From the NCBI GenBank assembly GCA_013696835.1, contig JACCXV010000043.1, positions 1-6,801 of the forward strand: a stretch of 6,801 bases of DNA, given 5' to 3'. Positions 1-5,939 of this stretch are shown piece after piece (position 1 is the first letter of the stretch; each line of letters begins with the position of its first letter). The DNA comes from Gemmatimonadota bacterium (GTDB taxonomy: Bacteria; Gemmatimonadota; Gemmatimonadetes; JACCXV01). The notes beneath the pieces are model-generated. The model did no database searches. It was given only the letters and a program-made list of their open reading frames with translations, and was not told the DNA's origin. A program made the position numbers and the translations under genes.

Positions 1-497
1 GTGGTTGGGTGGAGGCCGGTGCCGAAGGCGCGACCGGGGTTGATGCGGATGGCGATCGCTCCAGCGGGCGGATCGATCCAGGGAGGGCCGATCCAGAAGG
101 GTCCCGCCGTGGTGCCGGTGAAGCCGCACCGCCCGTCCGCACCCCAGTCGCGCGCAGGCTCCGCGAAAGGCGTGAACACGGGCTCGCGGCGCGAGCTCGC
201 GGCGCCGGGGCGGCCGCGGGCGTTCCCCCGGCCGGCACCGCCACCGTACGCCGACCAAAGTCGCCGGACCCGTGCCTCGGCCGCGGCGGGGTCGCCTTCT
301 GGGAAGTACAGGCGGGCTCGCCCTTGCAGGACGCCCGGAATGCCCGGGGCGGACTCGAGCAGCTCCACACCCGGGCTACCGATGTCCGCCGCGATCCACG
401 CGAGCACCTCCTCGGCGTGTCCGCGGTCTCCCTCGAGCCTCGGGTCGAAGCCCGCGATCTCCACCCCTCGGTGCAGTCCATCGGACGGGGGAATCAC
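1..497 (-). CDS. prmA: Ribosomal protein L11 methyltransferase, N-terminal part (runs off left edge)
   Basis: PrmA is a cytoplasmic SAM-dependent enzyme that trimethylates ribosomal protein L11. Translating the minus strand from a GTG at 497-495 gives 165 open codons up to the window edge. An N-terminal L11-recognition-like region (about residues 10-80) is followed by a Gly/Arg/Ala-rich linker (about 85-105). Then comes the family hallmark: GPFWIGPPW at about 132-140, and NPGRAFGTGLHPT at about 153-165, which is the start of the Rossmann methyltransferase core and SAM motif I. The GTG overlaps the dnaJ stop as GTGA, and a strong Shine-Dalgarno sequence lies 12 bases upstream inside dnaJ. Most of the catalytic domain lies outside the window, so intactness cannot be judged. 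Assignment rests on the AFGTG.HPT motif and on the common dnaJ-prmA adjacency. Confidence 0.9.
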   Translation of the reverse strand, partial: MIPPSDGLHRGVEIAGFDPRLEGDRGHAEEVLAWIAADIGSPGVELLESAPGIPGVLQGRARLYFPEGDPAAAEARVRRLWSAYGGGAGRGNARGRPGAASSRREPVFTPFAEPARDWGADGRCGFTGTTAGPFWIGPPWIDPPAGAIAIRINPGRAFGTGLHPT

Positions 498-1630
498 GAA
501 GCGCCGAGCACCTCCTTGACCTTCTCCCAGAAGCCGGTGCGGTCGCCCGAGGGCGGCAAGCCGTTCTCGTGCGCGGCGAGCTCCTCGAGCAGGCGGCGCT
601 CTTCGGGCGACAGGCGCAGCGGCGTCCACACGCGCACCCGCACGTGCTGGTCGCCCCGTCCGCGGCCGGAGACCCGCGGGATGCCTCGGCTCCGGAGCGT
701 GAGCACGGCCCCCGACTGGGTGCCCGCCGGGATGGTCACGTCCGCGGTTCCTTCGAGCGTCGGCACCGTCACCTCGGCGCCGAGCGCCGCCTGCGAGAAC
801 GAGACCGGCCACTCGAGCAGCACATCGTCTCCCTCACGGCGGAACTCCTCGTGCGGCAACGCCTCGATGACCACGATCACGTTGCCGCGCCCACCGCCCA
901 GCGTGCCGGCGTTCCCCTGTTCCCGCAACGTGAGATAGTTGCCCGTGGCGACGCCGGGCGGGATCCGGACCTTCACGCGCTTCTCCTTGCGCCTGCGACC
1001 CTCCCCCGCGCAGGTCAGGCAGGGCTTCTCGACCAGCGTGCCCGCACCGTGGCAGCGCGGGCACGCTACCACGTTCACGAACTGGCCGAAGATCGAGCGC
1101 CGTGCCTGCCGCACCTCGCCCGCGCCCGCGCACTCCGGGCAAACCGCCCGCTGACGGGTCTTCGAGCCGGTTCCGCCGCACTCCTCGCAGGGGTCGAGGA
1201 TCGCCAGCGTCAGAGTCTTCTCCACGCCACTGGCGACCTCCGGCAGCGTGACCTGCACGCGAACCTGGACATCCGAGCCGCGCCGCGGGCCCGCGGCCGA
1301 GCGCCCTCCGCCGAACAGGTCCTCCAGCCCGCCGAAACCGCCGAAATCCCGCATGAACGCGCGCAGCGCGTCCGTGATGTCGTAGCCCTCGGCGCCGAAG
1401 CCCCCGCGCAGGCCCGCATGGCCGTAGCGATCGTATGCCGCGCGCTTGTCGGGGTCCTTCAGGATCTCGTAGGCCTCGGCCGCCTCCTTGAAGCGACCCT
1501 CCGCATCGGCGTCGACGGGATTGCGATCGGGATGGTGTCGCATCGCGAGCTGCCGGTAGGCGCGCTTCACGTCCTCGGCGCCCGCGTCCCGAGCGAGCCC
1601 CAGCACCTCGTAGGGATCACGCGTGATCAC
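494..1630 (-). CDS. dnaJ: Chaperone protein DnaJ (Hsp40)
   Basis: DnaJ is the cytoplasmic co-chaperone that delivers unfolded proteins to DnaK and stimulates its ATPase. The product has 378 residues, the usual length for a type I DnaJ. The J domain spans about residues 5-70 with the HPD motif at 33-35. A short Gly/Phe region follows (about 73-109), then four zinc-binding CxxCxGxG repeats at 148-155, 164-171, 190-197 and 204-211, all cysteines intact. The C-terminal substrate-binding region (about 212-345) contains a LPHEEFRREGDD segment typical of the family. The start is GTG, overlapping the hrcA stop as GTGA. No grpE or dnaK lies next to it, so those partners must be encoded elsewhere. Co-transcription with hrcA implies heat-shock control by HrcA. 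Confidence 0.97.
   Translation of the reverse strand: MITRDPYEVLGLARDAGAEDVKRAYRQLAMRHHPDRNPVDADAEGRFKEAAEAYEILKDPDKRAAYDRYGHAGLRGGFGAEGYDITDALRAFMRDFGGFGGLEDLFGGGRSAAGPRRGSDVQVRVQVTLPEVASGVEKTLTLAILDPCEECGGTGSKTRQRAVCPECAGAGEVRQARRSIFGQFVNVVACPRCHGAGTLVEKPCLTCAGEGRRRKEKRVKVRIPPGVATGNYLTLREQGNAGTLGGGRGNVIVVIEALPHEEFRREGDDVLLEWPVSFSQAALGAEVTVPTLEGTADVTIPAGTQSGAVLTLRSRGIPRVSGRGRGDQHVRVRVWTPLRLSPEERRLLEELAAHENGLPPSGDRTGFWEKVKEVLGAS
510..517 (-). promoter_or_regulatory. Ribosome binding site for prmA
   Basis: AAGGAGGT on the minus strand is a near-perfect anti-16S match lying inside the last codons of dnaJ, 12 bases before the prmA GTG. It supports the GTG at 497 over later in-frame GTG codons. 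Together with the GTGA overlap it suggests translational coupling to dnaJ. Confidence 0.7.
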
Positions 1631-2709
1631 GCGTCGCCCCCGCCTTCCTCGAAGAACTCCGAGAGCAGCTGCGACGTGTACTGGACGACGGCGATCACCT
1701 TCTCGTACGGCATGCGGGTGGGACCCATCACCCCGATCGTCCCACGCAGGCTGCCGATCCGGTAGTCGGCGGTGACAAGGCTGAAGTCGGTGAGGGAGGG
1801 GATGGCGTTCTCCATCCCGATCGTGATGCGCAGGCCCGGGTCGCGGGCGGCGAGCGCCTGCGCGAGCCGGGCCCGCTCCTCGGTAAGCGTCAGCAGCGTG
1901 CGCAGGCTCGTGCCCGAGGCGAACTCCGGCTGCTCCGTCAGCCCCGACATGGTCCCGAGCACGACGTGCTCGCCGCCGGGATCGCTGGCGAAGAGCCGCT
2001 CGGCCGACTGCACGAAGATGTTGAGCAGGTCCTCCTGGCCCGCGGGCGAGTCCGCGACCCGCCGCGCGAACGTCTCGCGGATCTCGCGCAGCGTGAGTCC
2101 CGCCAGACGCTCGTTGAGGAAGGTCGCCACCTCGCGCAGCGCCTCCGGCGACATCTCGCGGGAGAGATCCACGAAGATCGTCTTGACCTGCGCCGAGCGC
2201 ACCGTGAGCACGAGCAGGACGCGGTCCGAGACCACCGGGAGCAAATCCAGCCGCTCAAGCCGCGCCTCGTCGAGGGTGGGCGCCAGCGCCACGCCCAGTT
2301 CGCGCGTGAGCACCGACAGCGCCTGGACGGCCCGGCCGATGAAACGCTCGCTGCGGGTGGCGGTTCCCTCCAGCCGCTCCTTCAGCTGCCGGATCTCCTC
2401 GCGCGAGAGCGCTCGCGCCTGCATGAGGCGGTCCACGTAGAGGCGGTAGGCCCTGTCCGTGGGGATGCGGCCCGCGGATGTATGGGGATGGAAGAGCATC
2501 CCCTTCTCCTCGAGGTCGTGCATCGTGTTGCGGATCGTGGCGGGGCTAACGCCCAAGTCGAACATGCGCGCCAGCGTCCGGCTCCCCGTGGGCTCCGCCG
2601 TCATCACGTAATGGCTGATCACGGCCTGCAGGACGAGCGCCTCACGCTCCGAGAGAGTGATCTCGGACGAGAGCTCGCGCTGCCTGGGCGCGGGAAAGGG
2701 TGCTGGCAT
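1627..2709 (-). CDS. hrcA: Heat-inducible transcription repressor HrcA
   Basis: HrcA represses class I heat-shock genes by binding CIRCE operators, and it needs GroEL to stay active. The product has 360 residues, a normal length. An N-terminal winged helix lies at about residues 19-90, including GSRTLA at 42-47, a recognition-helix segment LGVSPATIRNTM at 52-63, and HTSAGRIPTDRAYRLYVD at 76-93, a strong family signature. A GAF-like middle domain follows. The C-terminal signature GTIGVMGPTRMPY begins near residue 323. The ATG at 2709 is the only conventional start before the domain and has no Shine-Dalgarno sequence. A -10-like hexamer ends 6 bases upstream, so the mRNA may be leaderless. The gene overlaps dnaJ by 4 bases. 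The usual CIRCE operator is not seen upstream. Confidence 0.96.
   Translation of the reverse strand: MPAPFPAPRQRELSSEITLSEREALVLQAVISHYVMTAEPTGSRTLARMFDLGVSPATIRNTMHDLEEKGMLFHPHTSAGRIPTDRAYRLYVDRLMQARALSREEIRQLKERLEGTATRSERFIGRAVQALSVLTRELGVALAPTLDEARLERLDLLPVVSDRVLLVLTVRSAQVKTIFVDLSREMSPEALREVATFLNERLAGLTLREIRETFARRVADSPAGQEDLLNIFVQSAERLFASDPGGEHVVLGTMSGLTEQPEFASGTSLRTLLTLTEERARLAQALAARDPGLRITIGMENAIPSLTDFSLVTADYRIGSLRGTIGVMGPTRMPYEKVIAVVQYTSQLLSEFFEEGGGDA
1643..1650 (-). promoter_or_regulatory. Probable ribosome binding site for dnaJ
   Basis: GAGGAAGG on the minus strand lies in the last codons of hrcA, 12 bases before the dnaJ GTG start. It is a moderate Shine-Dalgarno match. Its placement mirrors the stronger site in front of prmA, in keeping with coupled translation at a GTGA overlap. 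Confidence 0.45.
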
Positions 2710-2715
2710 GTGGCG

Positions 2716-2744
2716 AATCTAACCCAGCACAGTGGCTAAGGCAA
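2716..2744 (-). promoter_or_regulatory. Candidate sigma-70-type promoter of hrcA-dnaJ-prmA
   Basis: On the minus strand, TTGCCT (2744-2739, -35-like, 4/6 to consensus) is followed after 17 bases by TAGATT (2721-2716, -10-like, 4/6). The hexamers and the ideal spacing are seen directly; promoter activity is inferred. A start about 7 bases after the -10 falls at or next to the A of the hrcA ATG (2709), predicting a leaderless transcript. This agrees with the lack of a Shine-Dalgarno sequence there. Confidence 0.45.
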
Positions 2745-2751
2745 TCAGCCA
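2733..2751. promoter_or_regulatory. Inverted repeat over the hrcA -35 element, possible operator
   Basis: On the plus strand TGGCTAA (2733-2739), five bases, then TCAGCCA (2745-2751) form a 7-base inverted repeat with one mismatch. It is centred on the -35 hexamer at 2739-2744. A third related copy, GAGGTGGCTAA, lies at 2783-2793 across the hemW stop codon. The arms resemble but do not match the CIRCE half-site GAGTGCTAA, and the spacer is 5 rather than 9. It could be a divergent HrcA operator, another repressor site, or chance. It is unlikely to be a terminator, since no T run follows on either strand. Confidence 0.35.
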
Positions 2752-2789
2752 ACTCGGTGCTTACTTTGGACTTATGGCAAGAGAGGTGG

Positions 2790-3950
2790 CTAAACGGCGG
2801 GCCGGACGAGCACTCTCGTCTCGAGATCCATGAGGCGGGCAACGATCTCGTCGAGCACCAGGTGTCCCTCGTCGGTGAGCACGATGAGGTCGCTCCCGGC
2901 CCGCGCCAGCGCGGCGCCCCGCAGGTCGTGCGTGAACCGCTCCAAGGCCACCGGATCGCCACGCAGGCGCGAGGCCTCCAGGCCCCCCACCGAGCGCAGG
3001 CCGAGGTAGAGCGTCTCGGCGTAGCCCGACGACGGGTCCGACGAGACGTCCACGTCCCGCTCGGGGTGACCGGCCAGCACGGAGACGGCCCAGCGCTCCA
3101 GGGAGGCGACGTTCGCCCAGCGCGTGCCGTCCCACAGCGAATGGGCTCCGGGGCCAAGCCCCAGGTAGCTCTCGCCGGACCAGTAGCGCCGGTTGTGGAT
3201 GGACTCCCTGCCGGGACGAGCGAAGCTGGACGTCTCGTAGTGCAGGTACCCTGCGCCCTCGAGCTGCGAGGCTGCCCACAGATACTCGTCCGCGTACGTC
3301 TCGGGCTGCGGCAGCGTCAACTCGCCCCGGGCCGCCCGGTGCCCGAAGGCCGTGCGCGGCTCGAGTGTCAGGCCGTAGACGGAGACGTGCTCCGGGGCGA
3401 GCGCGATGACCTCTCGAACGTCGGCACGCCAGCCGGCCGAGGGAAGCTCCGCCGGCAGGTTGAAGATCAGGTCCAGGCTGACGTTGTCGAAGCCGGCCTG
3501 CCGCGCGTTCGCGAGCCCGGCTCGGCTGTCGGCCGGGGTATGCAGGCGGCCGAGAAAGCCCAGGCGCTCCGGCTGGAAGGACTGGCAACCGAGGCTCAGG
3601 CGGGTCGCTCCCGCCGAGCGTAGTGAGCTGAGGGTGTGCGGCGGAGCCTCGCCGGGGTTGGCCTCGACGGTGAACTCGCGCAGGTCGGACAGGTCGAACG
3701 CTGCGGCGAGGCCGCCGGCGAGCGTGCGGACCGCCTCCGCCGAGAGGAGGGAGGGCGTCCCTCCCCCCCAGTAGAGCGTCTCGACGACCGCTGGGGAAAG
3801 CACCGTGTCCCAGCTGGCGAGACCCGCCTCTGCGAGCAGCGCACTGACGAAGCGGGCCTCGCGCGTCTCGCCCGGCGGCACCTGATAGAAGTCGCAGTAC
3901 GGGCAGGTGCGCGTGCAGAACGGAACGTGCACATACAGCGAGAAGGGCAT
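2790..3950 (-). CDS. hemW: Radical SAM heme chaperone HemW
   Basis: HemW is a cytoplasmic radical SAM protein that binds heme and is thought to pass it to respiratory enzymes. It was formerly annotated as coproporphyrinogen III oxidase-like HemN. The product has 386 residues, the normal length. The cluster-binding motif C12-x3-C16-x2-C19 sits in FCTRTCPYCDF near the N-terminus. GGGTPSLL at 62-69 is the radical SAM glycine motif. HNRRYW at 252-257 matches the HNxxYW heme-binding motif that separates HemW from HemN, and SYLGLGPGAHS follows. A C-terminal winged-helix-like HemN_C region (about 310-380) ends the protein. I chose the ATG at 3950 because it sits just before the conserved LYVHVPFC. 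An in-frame GTG at 3983 and an ATG at 4019 (29 bases inside dprA) are alternatives, and none has a good Shine-Dalgarno sequence. It lies 40 bases after dprA, probably in the obg-dprA-hemW unit. Confidence 0.93.
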   Translation of the reverse strand: MPFSLYVHVPFCTRTCPYCDFYQVPPGETREARFVSALLAEAGLASWDTVLSPAVVETLYWGGGTPSLLSAEAVRTLAGGLAAAFDLSDLREFTVEANPGEAPPHTLSSLRSAGATRLSLGCQSFQPERLGFLGRLHTPADSRAGLANARQAGFDNVSLDLIFNLPAELPSAGWRADVREVIALAPEHVSVYGLTLEPRTAFGHRAARGELTLPQPETYADEYLWAASQLEGAGYLHYETSSFARPGRESIHNRRYWSGESYLGLGPGAHSLWDGTRWANVASLERWAVSVLAGHPERDVDVSSDPSSGYAETLYLGLRSVGGLEASRLRGDPVALERFTHDLRGAALARAGSDLIVLTDEGHLVLDEIVARLMDLETRVLVRPAV

Positions 3951-3990
3951 CCGCCCGTGACCGCCGGCAGGGCCGGGAGTCACCGCCGGC

Positions 3991-4926
3991 TCAGGCGAGG
4001 CTGAAATAGCTTCCGGCATGCTGTCGGGCGAGGCCTCGCATCTCGAGCTCCGTGAGCTCCGCGAGGAGCTCCGCCACGGACCAGCCGCACTCGCGCTGCA
4101 GCTGATCCACGTGCTTGGGAGACCTGCCCAGGTGCCGCGCCAGGCGCACCCCGGCGTCCTCCTGCGGGAGCGCCGGGGGCGTCCCGCCGCGCGCGAGCGC
4201 CGCCAGCGCCGGGCATCCGGCCGCCAGCTCGCAGACCACGTCCAGCCAGTCGCGCACCAGCGCAGCGCCGTCCCTGAGCAGGGCGTTCGAGCCGGCGGTG
4301 GTCTCGTGGAGCGGCGACCCTGGCACCGCGAAGACCTCGCGATTTTGGTCCATGGCATGCCTCGCGGTGACGAGCGCCCCACTGTGCTCCCCGGCCTCCA
4401 CCACGACGGTGCCGAGCGCGAGGCCGCTCACGATGCGGTTGCGCTTGCGGAAGTGGTGGGCGAGCGCGGGCATCCCCGGTGGATACTCCGAGACCACGGC
4501 CCCGCCGCGCTCCACGATCGCACGGTAGAGCGCACGGTTGCCCGTGGGAGAGGGCAGGTCGGCGCCCGACGCGAGGACGGCAACCGTCCGTCCGGTCTCG
4601 AGCGCCCCCCGGTGCGCGGCCGCGTCGATGCCGTAGGCCATCCCGCTGACAACCACGACCCCGCGCTGCGCGAGATCGGCCGCCAGCCGCTCCGCGAACG
4701 CACGCCCTTCACGCGTCGGGCGTCGGGAGCCGACGATGGCCACAGCCGGAGCCGCCAGCACATCGGCGTCCCCCAGGACGTACAGCAGGGGCGGCGGCTG
4801 CGCGAGGCGGTCGAGCAGATCGGGATAAACCGGATCTCCGCGCAGGATGGCCGCGATCCCGGCGCGCGCGGCGGAAGCAGCGGGCCGACCCGCAACGACC
4901 CGCTCCGTGCGCGCCGTGCCGTTCAG
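3991..4926 (-). CDS. dprA: DNA processing protein DprA (short form, probable CTG start)
   Basis: DprA binds incoming single-stranded DNA in the cytoplasm and loads RecA during natural transformation. From the CTG at 4926 the product has 311 residues. YPDLLDRLAQPPPLLYVLGD (34-53) leads into the Rossmann-like fold: VAIVGSRRPT at 62-71, SGMAYGIDAAAH at 94-105, VVSEYPPG at 144-151, KRNRIVSGLA at 161-170, VVVEA at 174-178, SGALVTARHA at 182-191 and AVPGS at 200-204. A C-terminal winged helix (DprA_WH type) covers about 257-308. The N-terminal SAM-like domain of longer homologues is absent. Between 4926 and 4761 the frame has no ATG, GTG or TTG. The GTG at 4761 would cut away the conserved YPDLL..PPPLLY segment, so it is unlikely. 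The CTG overlaps the obg stop as CTGA, like the GTGA junctions downstream. Identity is certain; the start is not. Confidence 0.9.
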   Translation of the reverse strand: MNGTARTERVVAGRPAASAARAGIAAILRGDPVYPDLLDRLAQPPPLLYVLGDADVLAAPAVAIVGSRRPTREGRAFAERLAADLAQRGVVVVSGMAYGIDAAAHRGALETGRTVAVLASGADLPSPTGNRALYRAIVERGGAVVSEYPPGMPALAHHFRKRNRIVSGLALGTVVVEAGEHSGALVTARHAMDQNREVFAVPGSPLHETTAGSNALLRDGAALVRDWLDVVCELAAGCPALAALARGGTPPALPQEDAGVRLARHLGRSPKHVDQLQRECGWSVAELLAELTELEMRGLARQHAGSYFSLA

Positions 4927-5939
4927 GGCAGTACCCCGCGAGCGAGCGCCGCCTCGGCCCCGCGGCTGCCCCGTAGTCCCTCGACGGTGGCGTGCAGCAG
5001 CGCGTCCACCCCCCTGCCGGTGGCACTCGAGATCGGCAGCACGCCGCCAGCCTCTGGGAAGAGGCCGCGCGCGGGGGGCGCGTAGTCGGGCAGAAGATCG
5101 AGCTTGGTGGGCACTACCAGGTGCGGCAGGCGGGCGAGCGCCGGCGAGTGCGACGCGAGCTCGTGGCGCAGCGCATGGTACTCCCGCACCGGGTCGTCGA
5201 TCGTGGCGTCGATCAGGATCAGCAGGAAGCGGGTGCGCTCGATGTGGCGCAGGAAGCGGATGCCGAGCCCGCGCCCCTCGTGCGCCCCCTCCAGGAGGCC
5301 CGGGACGTCCGCCATCACGAAGCTCTCCTCGCCGATGCTGACCACTCCGAGGTTGGGCGCCAGCGTCGTGAAGGGGTAGTCGGCGATCTTCGGGCGCGCG
5401 GCGCTCACGCGCGCCAGCAGGGTGGACTTTCCCGCGTTCGGACTGCCCACCAGGCCCACGTCCGCGAGCAGCTTGAGCTCCAGGACCAGCGTGCGGGTCT
5501 CCCCTGGCACGCCCGACTCGGCCTCCTGCGGCGCCTGGCGTGTGGCCGTCGCGAAGTGCGCGTTGCCGCGACCGCCCCGACCGCCGCGGGCGACGACGAG
5601 CCGCTGGCCGGCCTCATCCAGGTCGCCGAGCAGCTCGCCCGTCTCGGAATCCCGCACCACCGTTCCGACCGGCACCCGCAGCACCACGTCCTCCGCGTCG
5701 GCCCCCGTCCGGTTGGATCCCCCCCCGTGGGTTCCGCGGCCCGCGCGGTAGCGCGAGCGGTAGCGGAAGTCCTGAAGGGTCGTCAGGTTGGAATCCGCCT
5801 GGAGCGCCACGTGCCCGCCACGGCCGCCGTCCCCCCCGCTGGGTCCACCCCGCGGGACGAACTTCTCCCGTCGGAAGGCGATCATGCCCTCCCCGCCGGC
5901 TCCCGCCTCCACGTAGATTCGGGCCTCGTCGATGAACAT
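4923..5939 (-). CDS. obg: GTPase Obg (ObgE/CgtA), ribosome assembly
   Basis: Obg is an essential GTPase that binds the 50S subunit and links ribosome maturation to growth and stress. The product has 338 residues: a glycine-rich Obg fold (about 1-157; REKFVPRGGPSGGDGGRGG near 24-42, ARGGRGGRGNAHFAT near 117-131) and a G domain (about 159-325), with no extra C-terminal OCT domain. GTPase motifs are G1 GSPNAGKST at 165-173, G2 PFTT at 189-192, G3 DVPG at 211-214, G4 TKLD at 278-281 (Thr replaces the usual Asn of NKxD) and G5 SSAT at 304-307. The ATG at 5939 is well supported by an upstream Shine-Dalgarno sequence and by the conserved MFIDEARIYV start. Upstream the frame stays open, but that stretch is antisense to ddpX. 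The start codon region overlaps the divergent ddpX by 8 bases. The end overlaps the probable dprA start. Confidence 0.96.
   Translation of the reverse strand: MFIDEARIYVEAGAGGEGMIAFRREKFVPRGGPSGGDGGRGGHVALQADSNLTTLQDFRYRSRYRAGRGTHGGGSNRTGADAEDVVLRVPVGTVVRDSETGELLGDLDEAGQRLVVARGGRGGRGNAHFATATRQAPQEAESGVPGETRTLVLELKLLADVGLVGSPNAGKSTLLARVSAARPKIADYPFTTLAPNLGVVSIGEESFVMADVPGLLEGAHEGRGLGIRFLRHIERTRFLLILIDATIDDPVREYHALRHELASHSPALARLPHLVVPTKLDLLPDYAPPARGLFPEAGGVLPISSATGRGVDALLHATVEGLRGSRGAEAALARGVLP

Noticed and set aside
1..938. Plus-strand open frames across the left end
   Set aside because: The minus strand here encodes PrmA, with the GTG start overlapping dnaJ and the AFGTG.HPT motif. The plus-strand frames have no family features.
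272..1765. Long plus-strand open frame (497 codons) opposite dnaJ
   Set aside because: It lies wholly antisense to a well-supported dnaJ. Its product is Arg/Ala-rich with no recognisable motif, as expected for a shadow frame in GC-rich coding DNA.
2710..2789. Canonical CIRCE operator or hemW terminator in the gap
   Set aside because: No TTAGCACTC-N9-GAGTGCTAA is present, and the inverted repeat there is not followed by a T run on either strand, so neither is called.
3951..4382. N-terminal extension of hemW back to 4382
   Set aside because: The extension is read out of frame through dprA and has no conserved sequence. HemW family proteins start just before the LYVHVPFC segment, so the start at 3950 is preferred.
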